Shown: one piece after another, positions 24,206-34,021 of the stretch
Numbering within the stretch: the first letter of the stretch is position 1
Layout: each line of letters opens with the position of its first letter
Assembly (NCBI GenBank): GCA_021399435.1
Contig: JAJTUP010000021.1
Span: 124,001 to 188,000 of the forward strand
Source: Diaporthe sp. PMI_573
Taxonomy: Eukaryota > Ascomycota > Sordariomycetes > Diaporthales > Diaporthaceae
Reading direction: 5' to 3'
Length of the DNA stretch: 64,000 nt
The notes under the pieces: generated by a model
The model's input: the letters and a program-made list of their open reading frames with translations, nothing else
The model's database searches: none
Told to the model about the DNA's origin: nothing
Program-made: the position numbers and the translations under genes

Positions 24206-26161
24206 CTATTCAAGAGAGATATGGAAACAAAAATTGAATGCGACCCAAGCTTCCGCCGAACAGTTGGTCCCCTCGGGAATTCTGCCACCACTAGCCTTCT
24301 TCTTGGCTGATCTGCCAAGCACTGGCAGTTCTAGTAAGTCGAAAGACGTTGGTTGAGAGGTGACAAAAACCTTGATAATATCTTCGCACCAGCGCTGTCC
24401 TCTCTCACGTATCTTGGATGGAACCACCATTTTCAGCTTCTTCCTGCATGTTCCCTCAAATCCTTCCTCTCTCTGGGTTGGAGGAATCACCTCGTATCCC
24501 CCTCTGAGGATGTTCTCAACCTGCCAATAAGGTCCCATATCGAATATGTAGAGATAGAGTCTATCATTCCCCTTGTTTGTGACAGTCAACTCTAACCTGT
24601 CGTTATGTTTTACGTCGGTTACGCAATTTGGACTGACAGAATCCGCAGAAGCCTTGGTGATTTGAATATCGAACGACAGTCGGAACGGGACGTTGGCCGT
24701 CTCCCCGCCCAGCTCTCTAACCATACTATATCTGACCAGGTGTTCTACCACGTCCCACACGCGGCCAATGTGCGTTTGATCTTGCTGCCAAGTCCGTAGG
24801 CTCGTGATTCTCTGGCAATATTGGTCCAGGATTTCAAACTCTCCGAGGCTGTTCGACGTGACGTGGAACGAAGGTGGAGGCCCGCCCGTCCCTTGGTCGG
24901 TGCGGACATACAACGACTGATTTCTCATAGCTGCCAGCCCATCGTCCGGGTTGATAGAGCCGAGCGCGAGTTGTACCGGAAACGACCGCAGAGAGCGCTG
25001 GAAGAGTGGTTTCGCGACCCACCCCGTCTGGACAGCGATAGACGGCGAGCGCAGTATCTCTAGTACCGAAGTGAGAGCTCCAACCCGAGTAGCCCTGCCG
25101 ATCACTTGGCCTCCGTCTAGAGCGGAGTCGTCTTCTCTTGGCCCGGAAATCGTAGAACAGATCTCAAACCGATCACCATCACAAACTCCATGCGCTTGGC
25201 CTGCTTGCAACTGCAGATATCCACCGGAATCAACGATTGAAATCAGGGTGTCGTCGGTTTCCAGACTGACAGGTCCGAAAAAGCCTTGCCTTTTGTTTCC
25301 GAAGAGAACAGGATTCTGCTGTTTCCAGGAGTCCCGGAATATCGCACACAGACGGCGATGAATAGCATCGAGTCTCTTCCCCACCCCGCCGCACGTTCTG
25401 AGGGATTCGAGCAGATAATACGACAGAGCTCCATGCCTCTGACCGTCCTGGTCCTTGATTCCTTTGGCGACTTCGTGTGGACCACACGCGGCAAGAATGG
25501 CGTACCCGTCCGGGTCGATAAGCCAGTTTGGTAGCATGGAGGCGTCGCGATTTCCCGCCAAATCACCCCCGAGACTATTCTGCCGACTCAATGGGTGTCT
25601 CAAGTCGACCTCAAGATCATATGGGAGAGAGCGGATATCCGAGTTATCGTCGTTACGGTAGACACTCGCAGAGAAACAACAGTCTAGGACCAGAGTTACC
25701 ACCACATCTTTGTCAACCAAGGCTTTCAGCAAGGAAGCCAGCTCAGGACCCCAGAGATATCTCTCGCTATCAGCTTCCTCTCCGTCGAGGAGAACAAGTG
25801 CCAAATCTCCCGTAGACCGGTTGGAAAATGTACCGTAAGGTTGCCCTCGGATTCCATGTCCAGAATAGTGGATATATAGAAAATCTCCGGCCTTGGCTGA
25901 AGATGTTATGGCCATTAGACTTGCTCTAACGTTAGAGAATGTCGGCCAGCGCGCCGGAGGTTCGATAGGACCACGTGACATCAGATCTGGGCTTTCGGTC
26001 GCCGTGAAAATGCGGACGTGGACTGATTTCAGCTTTCCTTCCAGGTAGTTCTTCGTGTTCTGCGCATCACGAACGCAGCTCTTCAAGGGGCTGCTCGGAT
26101 AGGCGTTGATACCAATCAGGATTGCATAATGCGTGAAGTCGGCACTCTGGTAGGGATCCAT
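24206..26161 (-). CDS. Caspase-domain (peptidase C14) protein
   Basis: A single-exon protein of 651 residues, taking the ATG at 26159-26161 (MDPYQSADFTHYAILIGIN) as the start. An in-frame start 15 codons earlier adds an Arg/Cys-rich stretch unlike the family. The N-terminal ~300 residues form a caspase/metacaspase-type domain. The beta strand YAILIGINAYP is at residues 11-21, the catalytic His in HYSGHG at 102 and the catalytic Cys in LDCCFS at 161/162. Both catalytic residues are intact. The C-terminal half is a beta-rich region seen in other fungal C14 proteins, with motifs RLYLYIFDMGPYWQVENIL and EDIIKVFVTS near the end. Proteins of this type are cysteine peptidases linked to cell death and stress in fungi. 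No NLR or TPR module is fused here. It is divergent from the DUF6594 gene and on the same strand as a small gene 325 bp upstream. No intron is needed and no damage is visible. Confidence 0.88.
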   Translation of the reverse strand: MDPYQSADFTHYAILIGINAYPSSPLKSCVRDAQNTKNYLEGKLKSVHVRIFTATESPDLMSRGPIEPPARWPTFSNVRASLMAITSSAKAGDFLYIHYSGHGIRGQPYGTFSNRSTGDLALVLLDGEEADSERYLWGPELASLLKALVDKDVVVTLVLDCCFSASVYRNDDNSDIRSLPYDLEVDLRHPLSRQNSLGGDLAGNRDASMLPNWLIDPDGYAILAACGPHEVAKGIKDQDGQRHGALSYYLLESLRTCGGVGKRLDAIHRRLCAIFRDSWKQQNPVLFGNKRQGFFGPVSLETDDTLISIVDSGGYLQLQAGQAHGVCDGDRFEICSTISGPREDDSALDGGQVIGRATRVGALTSVLEILRSPSIAVQTGWVAKPLFQRSLRSFPVQLALGSINPDDGLAAMRNQSLYVRTDQGTGGPPPSFHVTSNSLGEFEILDQYCQRITSLRTWQQDQTHIGRVWDVVEHLVRYSMVRELGGETANVPFRLSFDIQITKASADSVSPNCVTDVKHNDRLELTVTNKGNDRLYLYIFDMGPYWQVENILRGGYEVIPPTQREEGFEGTCRKKLKMVVPSKIRERGQRWCEDIIKVFVTSQPTSFDLLELPVLGRSAKKKASGGRIPEGTNCSAEAWVAFNFCFHISLE

Positions 26162-26486
26162 TAGGCAGACGGGGCGGCCGCACCTCGAACCGCGAACTGC
26201 TAACACAGAGGCGGAGCGACGATCGTCTTTTTATAGCCGTCTGTAGGCTTTTGGTGTTATCTCCAAAGCATGAGGAATGACACATGAACGTATCTCGCAC
26301 GATGGGGAAATTGGCCGTTGGCGCTGGAGCCAAATGTTGGGGCAGCCTTCATCAGTCAAGATAGTCGGCACGTACAGAATACATGATCCACGTTAGGTGG
26401 CATATAAAAGGGCCGATTTGGAGGCGTTGAGAAAGCTTATTGGCTGCCCGATGACTCAGAGCCCACGGGCGAAAGTGCACAAATCC
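26162..26486. promoter_or_regulatory. Presumed promoter of the caspase-domain gene
   Basis: A 325-bp gap between the small upstream gene and the caspase-domain start. I see no distinctive repeated motif in it. Confidence 0.35.
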
Positions 26487-26788
26487 TCAAACCGCCTGCA
26501 GTTGATCCGTTCCGAATTCCCTGCCGTTTTCCACAGCCCGACCGTTTGCATCACTCAGCACGTATCTTCCATTCGAGGCCACAGATGCAATGAGATACGG
26601 GCCTTGGCCCAGCAGATACACGCGTGTTCCAACCCGGAAATCTGGTTTCTATTGAATCTCGGTCAGAACGTATTAATTCCTTCTCCGTTGGATTTACTAA
26701 CCCGGACATAAGCCTTCACATAAGGCCTATCGTCATCATCGGCGATGATGACTGTAGCTTTTTTCTTTCCTCTTCGCCATGTTAGCAT
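26487..26788 (-). CDS. Small unknown protein (82 aa), two exons
   Basis: Exons 26702-26788 and 26487-26648 on the minus strand, joined by a 53-nt intron (GTTAGT...AATAG, branch site CTGAC, phase 0). The product starts MLTWRRGKKKATVIIADDDD and continues KPDFRVGTRVYLLGQGPYL, then IASVASNGRYVLSDANGRAV, and ENGREF. Short proteins with a 'VG-xVYL...GPYLIASV...GKYTL...GxAxENG' core occur in many filamentous fungi, and I recall the pattern but no function. The alternating hydrophobic strands suggest a small beta-barrel (SH3-like), which is inference. Its position just upstream of, and co-oriented with, the caspase-domain gene makes a shared role possible. Confidence 0.6.
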
Positions 26789-27390
26789 GGGTGTAAGTAG
26801 CAAGCCGAAGAGGGAAAAAAAGAATTGCTCACTCTTCGGGGGTAGACATATTAGGCTGGTAAGGCTCACGATGTGCCGGTGTCAAGCGTCCTCATACTAA
26901 AATTGTTGTTACTACGTCCTAATAGTCGATAGTGCTATTTGTCGAAGTCCCGCAGCTACGTAGGAAGAGACTGGGAGGTTCTTATACATACACGCTCACG
27001 TAGCATCAAGGCCCTGAAAGCATCTCCGTTGCTGCACGTTATTAGGGTTGTCACCTGTACCGCCGGTAAGTGCCCGCGCAGGCATTGACTTGCAGCACTA
27101 ACAGCCAATCACGTCGTTGCTAGTGCTGCAGCGTATTGAATGTACAATTCTTAACAGTGGTCTGCGTGACCATACGGTCCCGGCCGTACTACCGGTACAT
27201 TATTGGCATGCTTCTACATCAGTGGGAGGCCTCCAGGCAAGCTCTCAGTACAGCCACACACGCAGCCTGATATGTGCCACGGGGACTCGGCTGATCAAAA
27301 GCGGCAGATTAGAAAACACATAGCGAGTCGCCTTAACGTAACCAGATGTTAGTAGTACATATATTGTAGCTCTCGCAACCGAGTTTCACC
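26789..27390. promoter_or_regulatory. Divergent promoter region
   Basis: A 602-bp region between the start of the small minus-strand gene and the start of the plus-strand DUF6594 gene, so it probably holds both promoters. No coding frame and no strong repeated motif was seen. Confidence 0.4.
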
Positions 27391-28486
27391 ATGACAACCC
27401 TGCCGTTATTTCGGACATCCCAGAGCTCTTCTATTGGGGATGGAGAGAATCCCAGGAAAAGTGCGTCTCCGCCGGCTAGGGGGGGTTGGAGACTAGAAGG
27501 CTAACGCGGAGCAGTCGAGGATTACAGACCCGGATATCCCCGTTTCACCGCGCTCCTTTCGGCATACGAGCCCTACCTTCTGTGTCGTAGTTTCAGGAGG
27601 CTTCGAGCTCGAGTTCTTCTGCTAAAACAGGACAAATTGTCGATACTTGAGCAGAAGTTGGACGAGGTTGATCGGTTGGAGGCCTCTCCTCTCTTCCTCG
27701 GAATGAGCCGCAGCGACCAAAACACGGAAAGGGTTGCCCTTCTCGGCGAAATCGAATCTAGCCTTGCTAGTTACGGTGTGTGCGCGGTTTACTAGTGACA
27801 TATGTGTCGTGATTAACGGAGTGGATGCAGATCAATTCGCTGAGAGGACGCACAAGATGCTGAGTCTCAACCGGGCTCAGCGCAGAGACGTGGAAAGCCT
27901 GAGGAACTGGGTAGATGGCAACGGCTGTCTGGCTAGTGAAGAAACAGCATATCTCGGATACCATCAGGAACTAGCGTCCTTGACACCAGTAGGAGACGAT
28001 GCTGTGTTGCAGCTCGAGGCTTGGGTAGAAGACAAGCTCATCCGCTTCTATCGCGGATTCAGAGACGTATGTAATCGTTCATACGTAATACCCCCTACTA
28101 ACTATGTAACTAGACCCGTGGTCATGATATTTCATCCGATCCAAATGTATACATCTATTCCGGGCCGCTGATCAGAAACACCGTCAAAACACTTCTTCTT
28201 TTCTTGATAACATTTCTTCTGCTATTGCCGGTTGTCATTTGCAATATTGTCAGCACAACCTTGATCCGGATCTTCATCATCATGGCATCTACGATTTTTT
28301 ACCTACTCATAGTCTCCCAGCTGACAAAGTCCAAAACAATGGAGCTGATCCTCGCAGGGGCAACGTAAGCATACAGGAACTGAGCCTAGATCTAAGATCT
28401 GTCTGCTAATGTATATTGTGGGTTGTACCAGGTATGCCACTGTCCTCATCGTGTTCGTTTCGGGCACTAGTGAACTTGGGAGTTAG
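27391..28486 (+). CDS. DUF6594 family membrane protein, five exons
   Basis: Exons are 27391-27460, 27515-27775, 27831-28066, 28114-28364 and 28432-28486, giving 290 residues. Introns of 54, 55, 47 and 67 nt all have GT-AG ends, and most have good branch sites (CTAAC, TTAAC, CTAAC). All four junctions keep the frame. The product starts MTTLPLFRTSQSSSIG. It has the DUF6594 beginning GYPRFTALLSAYEPYLLCRS, a helical middle (LLKQDKLSILEQKLDEVDRL) and QLEAWVEDKLIRFYRG. It ends with three hydrophobic spans at about 215-236, 243-262 and 269-286, the last reading AGATYATVLIVFVSG. That is the usual architecture and length of this fungal family, whose function is unknown. It is divergent from the caspase-domain gene. 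A hAT element sits 241 bp downstream. No lesions are visible. Confidence 0.88.
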
Positions 28487-28726
28487 CGGTAGGGTGGTAT
28501 AGCAAAATATGCGATCTATCCTGAAGACAACGATGGGAAGTTGTCGGTGGACTGGGAGGGACCACCTGAGATGCGAGCATTCAACGGCGCTAGGCTGAGA
28601 ACGAAACTGATTTGTTCTTAAAGCGCCCTAATCTTGATTTTTCGAAAGGGGGACTAGAGCGGAGGAGGGCCTCTTGGACCCTGCGGCCACAACTCCTTGG
28701 CCTCGGTTGGGGCAGACGACGTAGCT
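28487..28726. other. Short intergenic stretch between DUF6594 gene and hAT element
   Basis: Balanced composition, with no gene seen. It probably contains the 3' untranslated region of the DUF6594 gene. Confidence 0.35.
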
Positions 28727-28734
28727 GTTAGATA

Positions 28735-29921
28735 CAGCGCTCTCAACAAGACAAGCCTAACCAAGACTGTACAAGTCAATTCAAGTCAAGCCAAATCAAG
28801 CCGACGGTCTTATCAAGCGAGACGACCTTTTTTTAGCTGGCTTGACTTGTCTTGATACCGGCTTGGTAAGCAGGGGCCTTATAGTGGTCAGCCATGGCGG
28901 CTCGGATGGCAATAATCCTGCCGGCACGGCCAAAATTTAGCCCCGAGCACCACGCTCCTCACCATTAAGATGTCCGATATTGACGATACTTTCGGTGATC
29001 GCCCTCCCGGAAGCAGTTACCGAGACGGCTAGCCTGCCCTCGACCCTGAACACGAGATCTGCTGCGGCCGGAAGCACCGCGTTTGCTACTTTTCGTGTGG
29101 GACGGTCCGTTCTCGACTAGCTCTGAGATATCGACGCTGACGAGATTCCTACTGAGATTAGCTTGATGAGCAAGATCAAGATCTGACGCGAAGATTACGT
29201 ACCAACCGAGTGATTACATAGGAAGAAGAGGGGGAGGAAGTCGTCTATCGATCCGTATGACCGACGGCTCACCAAAATCGTTAGAAATAAGGAGAAGGGA
29301 GACTTCTTGCTTTGCAACCAGTGCGACAAAAAGAAGGAAATATCCCTACACGCTCTCGTTAATGGCAACATAAGCGGAGCGTTTAGGCATATAAGGAAAG
29401 ATTACGATCTTCTTGTTGGTGAGGTAGACGGCGATACTACAGAATCTGAGCCGCTTCGCCGGCGTCAATGCCAACGAACTGTACTCAACTCGCAAAGGCA
29501 AGCTGTAGAAAGGTTGGCTATTCCGAAGCCGAAGGCAGAGCTGTTCAAGGAGCTACTGCTCCGTTAGATTGTAAATGCTGATATATCTTTCTCTGCTGTC
29601 GAACACCTGCGAGTGTGAGAGGATCTTCAGCCTCGCCAAGCTCTTGGTTGGCACGCAGCGACACTCTCTCCAAGATCTGACGATGGAGATGCTCACTTGT
29701 GTAAAGTTTTGGCGGCGGAATCAACTGATCTAAAGCCGGACTTTTTGTTCTAGATACTAGTCTGCCGCTGAGCTCGTGGTGGCCGGTCTGCTATCCGTCC
29801 CCTAAATAGCTTTGACAAGATATCAAATCAAGCCAAGTCAAGTCAAGCCAGACCGCTAACTTAACAAGACAAGACAAGCTAGAGCTCTGGCTTGACTTGT
29901 CTTGACTTGTTGAGAGCGCTG
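28735..29921 (+). mobile_element. hAT deletion derivative (1187 bp) with intact ends
   Basis: The ends are inverted repeats starting CAGCGCTCTCAACAAG on both sides, and the flanks carry a perfect 8-bp target duplication, GTTAGATA (28727-28734 and 29922-29929). An 8-bp duplication and CAG-type ends are hallmarks of hAT transposons. Subterminal regions carry many CAAGTCAAG-like units, as expected of transposase-binding sites. Inside, a plus-strand open stretch (29307-29567) begins LCNQCDKKKEISLHAL and GAFRHIRKDYDL, like a BED zinc finger. About 29597-29731 encodes CECERIFSLAKLLVG and VKFWRRN, the C-terminal hAT dimerisation segment. The catalytic middle is missing, so the element could move only with a transposase in trans. 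The perfect duplication points to a fairly recent insertion. Confidence 0.85.
29307..29567 (+). pseudogene. hAT transposase N-terminal (BED-finger) fragment
   Basis: An 86-codon open stretch with Cys-x2-Cys (LCNQCDKK) followed after about 20 residues by His and a second His (FRHIRKDYDL), matching a BED-type zinc finger. The rest of the transposase is deleted or out of frame. The C-terminal dimerisation segment survives separately at about 29597-29731. Confidence 0.6.
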
Positions 29922-29929
29922 GTTAGATA

Positions 29930-30984
29930 TGTCACGTAACTGCCACCGGTAACACCATCGCCACCACTTTCAGCGTGGCAACAACACCACAACCTTGTAC
30001 AGCTGAAACCAGAAATAGGGATTAGGTGTACTGTAGTCAAGTAGTGCCTACATAAACTGGCTTCTCTTCCCCGTCTAGACGAGAAGAAAGGATGGCCATG
30101 AAGATAAGCAACTTCTGCATCCAAAATATCTGATAGTAAAAGTTCGAAACAGATATAAAGTTGACTTCATCATTACTATTTAAAAAGGGATTCCTATCTG
30201 GCGGGAGTCCATAGTGCCTTAGGCCTGCACATTGCTGACGACCACAGCGCCACAGACCCTAACCCTGGCCACTGTATCCGTAGCCGCCACGGTCTGGTGC
30301 ACTTGGTTCCCCGAGCTGCAATTGCAAGCACGTGCCTACGCACGTGGACATCGGTCATGGCTCGCCGTTCCTCATTCTTCACCTTAATATTTCCACAAAT
30401 CGATTCGGAACTCAGCCCTGTCTGACCATGCCCTGGACGGGCCCGTGACAGGAACCTAGTAGGGCTTTCTGTGAATGGAGAGGGATGGGTCTTCCAACTC
30501 TCCATTCGCTCGCGCTATTGCGAACGGTGTGTCCCCGGCTAATTACGCTAGGCCAGGTTCCCCACCTTGAAATAGACAAATTTGAAAAAAAAAAAAAAAA
30601 AAAATTCCTGCCCCCTGTGGTGCATTTCGTAGCTAGTCCCAAACTTTTGCATCTTGTGACATGCCTCAGCGCTGGCAACACCTTCCTCGTAATGAACTGC
30701 GGCATCTCCAAGGCATGAACCTGACGCTCTCGTGCGCAGAAACGCTATTGAACACTATTGTAAGCAGCATCACAGTGTGTAAAACCTATGTTTCCGGAAG
30801 CTACGAGGCTTGCTAACGCAGTAGGTACTCATCCGATATAGAGCTTGTGCGGAGCCACCGAGAGCAGTCTCTAGATCTCGACCGAGAGCCGACGTAGGTG
30901 CAGGCGTTCGGTGCCTCGGAAGAGCCAAGGTTCACCACAGCTTTAGAAGCTCGACTCGTGCCGGGTTTTTGGAGAGCAGCAACA
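29930..30984. other. Region upstream of the TPR-CHAT gene
   Basis: About 1 kb with no confirmed gene. It holds an A-run (30585-30603). It should contain the TPR-CHAT promoter, and possibly missed N-terminal exons, because the TPR array begins abruptly at the first ATG. Confidence 0.4.
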
Positions 30985-33843
30985 ATGGACGACCTCGACG
31001 AAGCGATTCGATACGCAAAGCAAGCCGTCGATATGACTCCGGGCAACCACCCAACCCTGGCATGGCGGTTACATAACCTCAGAATTCGACTGAGCGCCAG
31101 GTATTCGAGGACGGGTGAAATAACCGATCTCGAAGAGGCCGTTCAACTCGCAAGGCAGGTAGTCAATATGACTCCAAATAACCATCCAGACCGGGCTGGG
31201 GTATTGAATGGCCTTGGAAATCAGCTTAGCGATAGATATTTGAGGACAGGAGCGGTAGTCGACCTTGAAGAATCTATTCAGGTTGCAAGGCAAGCAGTCG
31301 ATGCGGCCCCGGAAAGCCATCCAAATCGAGCAATCTACTTGAACGACCTCGGAGCCCCACTTGGTGACAGATACCAAAGAACAGGAGCAATAGCTGACCT
31401 CGACGAAGCTATTCGACTCACGGAGCAAGCAGCCAATATGACTTCAAAAGACGATCCAAACTGGGCAATGTACTTGAGCAATCTTGGGACCCGCCTTCAC
31501 AACAGATACTTGAAGACAAGAGCAATGGCTGATCTTGACGAAGCTATTCGGTTTTCAAGACAAGCTGTTAATGCCACGTCCAATCGTTTGCACCTACCAG
31601 GGCGGCTACACAATCTTGGATATCAGCTTGGCGACAGGTACTCAAGGACAAGTGCAACAGCCGACCTCGAAGAAGCCGTTCAAGTATCAAGGCAAGCTGT
31701 CGACTTAGTTTCCAAGGACCATCCGAACTGGACGATGTACGTAAACAGCCTTGGAAATAACCTCAGCAAGAAGTACGCAAGGACACGTGGACTGGCTGAC
31801 CTCGAAGAAGCGCTTCAATTTGCGAGACAAATAATCGACGCGACCCCCCAAACGCATCCGAGTCTGGCAGGACATTTACACAACCTCGGTATCAGATTGA
31901 TGAGCAGGCATTCGAGTACAGGAGGGATGGCAGACCTTGAAGAAGCCCTACAAATCGCAAGGCAGGCAGTCAATGCGACCCCCGAAGGCCATCCGGACCG
32001 GGCTGAGCGCTTGAAACAGCTCGGGGCCGGACTCATCAAAAGGTTTAGGAGGACAAGAGCCGTGGCAGATCTGAAAGAAGCTATTGTTCACTTTCAGTCT
32101 GCTTTATGCCAGGCTAATGCGCCTACCACCACTCGGATACAAGCCGGCCATGCTGCTCTCTTGGGCTGTACAATCACCTCAGACTGGCAACGAGCTTACG
32201 AGGTTTCAAACACCGCCGTACCACTTATTCCGAAAGTAACGTTGCGATCACTCGAAAACTCCGATAAGCAACATGTACTTAGACAATTCGTCGGCCTAGC
32301 TTCCGATGCGGCTGCGGTAGCATTGCAAGCCGGGAAAGGGGCGCTCGTTGCGCTACGCTTCCTTGAGCAAGGTCGCGGTGTACTCGCAACATCTCTTCAG
32401 GATATGCGGACTGATATTCTGAGTTTACGAGAGAGACACCCGGAGCTGGCAGCTCGGTTTGTCCGCCTCCGAGACGAGCTAGATCTGCCTCTCACGCGCG
32501 ATTTTCCCATCCAAGATGCGAAGTACCAGCCTCCCCAGCCGGTTCAAGCGAGTAAGCGTTACGACGCAGGTAACGAGCTTGATAAGCTGGTCCTCGAAAT
32601 TCGCGAACGACCTGGATTCGAGGATTTCTTGACCAGCCCAGGTGAAGGAGAGATGCGGGCTGCCGCAAGGTTCGGCCCCATTATCGTCATCAACGTGAGC
32701 AAATATCGCTGCGATGCGATACTCATTGAAGAGCACCGAGTACGGTTTTTGACCCTACCATGCCTTCATAAAAAGGACATCGAGAAGATGCAGAGAGGCG
32801 ATCTAGGAACTCTCACGGTTCTCGAGTGGTTATGGGACGTCGCTGCGAAACCAATTCTGGACACGCTTGGATTTACCCAGCCCCCAACCCACCATGACTG
32901 GCCGCGCATCTGGTGGATACCCACGGGGCCCTTGATCAAATTTCCTCTCCATGCGGCCGGTCATCACACCGGCCGTTCCGCCGAAACGGTAATGGATAGG
33001 GTAATATCTTCATACAGCCCGTCCGTCAAGACAATCACACATGGCCGCCGAGGTCGCGTTACGTCGTCAACCTCGGGGCAAGCACTCCTTGTTGCGATGC
33101 AGGATACACCTGAATACAGCAGACTTCCTTTCGCAGCCGAGGAGGTAGACATGTTACGCGGTCTTTGCAGAGCGATGGCTCTTGATCCTATCGAGCCGAG
33201 GCGGTGCAAGCAGGATGTGACATCCCATCTGCTCAATTGCAAAATATTCCATTTCGCTGGCCACGGCTACACAGACCCCGGCGATCCCTCACAGAGCCAT
33301 TTGCTGCTAGAGGATTGGAAGAGCGACCCATTAACGGTGGGCACTCTTCTGGACACCAATCTCCGCGAGCGCTCGCCATTTCTAGCCTACCTCTCGGCTT
33401 GCGGAACGGGTCAGATCAAAGATGAGAAGGTCGTAGACGAGAGCATCCACCTGATCAGCGCCTTCCAGCTGGCCGGATTTCGCCATGTCATCGGCACTTT
33501 GTGGGAGGTCAATGACGAATCGTGCGTGGCCATGTCTAGAGTTACCTACGAAGAGATCCGGAATGGAGGCATGACGGACGAATCGGTGTGTCGGGGACTC
33601 CACAGGGCTGCGAGAGAGCTTCGACAGCGTTGGCTGACCGAGTCCAAAATGACTGGTCATGATCGCAGAGCACTTAGAGACGTGGCCATAGCCGAGGTGG
33701 AGAATAACTTGGAGGCTATGAGTGTAGATGACAGAGGCGGCCAGGGGGGTGGCAGATTACCAAGAGACGTTGTTTGCGACGACGACGACGACGAAGGGAT
33801 AAGGCCATTACATTGGGTCCCGTATGTCCATTTCGGCGTATGA
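30985..33843 (+). CDS. TPR-CHAT protein (caspase-like peptidase with TPR array)
   Basis: A single open frame of 952 residues from the first ATG (30985). The frame itself opens 29 codons earlier, after a TAG, without an ATG. Residues 1 to about 360 are eight consecutive ~45-residue tetratricopeptide-type units of the form (A)DLEEAIQ-ARQAV-TP-HP--A--L--LG--L--RY-RTG, then a degenerate ninth. A helical linker follows. The C-terminal ~300 residues are a CHAT domain (caspase HetF associated with TPRs), with the catalytic His in FHFAGHG at 760 and the catalytic Cys in LSACGTG at 806, both intact. The end, HWVPYVHFGV, is typical of the family. CHAT proteins are cysteine peptidases whose repeats sense a trigger. 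In fungi they are often encoded beside cell-death effectors. The missing upstream region (VPGFWRAAT in place of a full repeat) leaves open that the N-terminus is truncated or spliced from an unseen exon. Confidence 0.88.
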   Translation: MDDLDEAIRYAKQAVDMTPGNHPTLAWRLHNLRIRLSARYSRTGEITDLEEAVQLARQVVNMTPNNHPDRAGVLNGLGNQLSDRYLRTGAVVDLEESIQVARQAVDAAPESHPNRAIYLNDLGAPLGDRYQRTGAIADLDEAIRLTEQAANMTSKDDPNWAMYLSNLGTRLHNRYLKTRAMADLDEAIRFSRQAVNATSNRLHLPGRLHNLGYQLGDRYSRTSATADLEEAVQVSRQAVDLVSKDHPNWTMYVNSLGNNLSKKYARTRGLADLEEALQFARQIIDATPQTHPSLAGHLHNLGIRLMSRHSSTGGMADLEEALQIARQAVNATPEGHPDRAERLKQLGAGLIKRFRRTRAVADLKEAIVHFQSALCQANAPTTTRIQAGHAALLGCTITSDWQRAYEVSNTAVPLIPKVTLRSLENSDKQHVLRQFVGLASDAAAVALQAGKGALVALRFLEQGRGVLATSLQDMRTDILSLRERHPELAARFVRLRDELDLPLTRDFPIQDAKYQPPQPVQASKRYDAGNELDKLVLEIRERPGFEDFLTSPGEGEMRAAARFGPIIVINVSKYRCDAILIEEHRVRFLTLPCLHKKDIEKMQRGDLGTLTVLEWLWDVAAKPILDTLGFTQPPTHHDWPRIWWIPTGPLIKFPLHAAGHHTGRSAETVMDRVISSYSPSVKTITHGRRGRVTSSTSGQALLVAMQDTPEYSRLPFAAEEVDMLRGLCRAMALDPIEPRRCKQDVTSHLLNCKIFHFAGHGYTDPGDPSQSHLLLEDWKSDPLTVGTLLDTNLRERSPFLAYLSACGTGQIKDEKVVDESIHLISAFQLAGFRHVIGTLWEVNDESCVAMSRVTYEEIRNGGMTDESVCRGLHRAARELRQRWLTESKMTGHDRRALRDVAIAEVENNLEAMSVDDRGGQGGGRLPRDVVCDDDDDEGIRPLHWVPYVHFGV

Positions 33844-34021
33844 TTTGAGCGTCTAGTTGGAAGGTATAGATATCCGTCACTTTCTAGTTTACGCAGGCTC
33901 CCGCTGCCTCGAGAAGAACATGATAGGCCTTTGTAAACGCATCGGCACATTTACTGAGCCCGGTTCCAGGTTTGGAAGCGTAGAGGTGGCCGCCGCAAAA
34001 CTAGCCTGGGTCAACCAGCAG
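33844..34021. other. Intergenic segment between TPR-CHAT and acyltransferase remnant
   Basis: Short spacer between the convergent 3' ends of the TPR-CHAT gene and the acyltransferase remnant. Nothing further was recognised. Confidence 0.35.

Noticed and set aside
23877..24356. 159-codon plus-strand frame
   Set aside because: Its 3' part is antisense to the caspase-domain gene, and the protein has no recognisable pattern.
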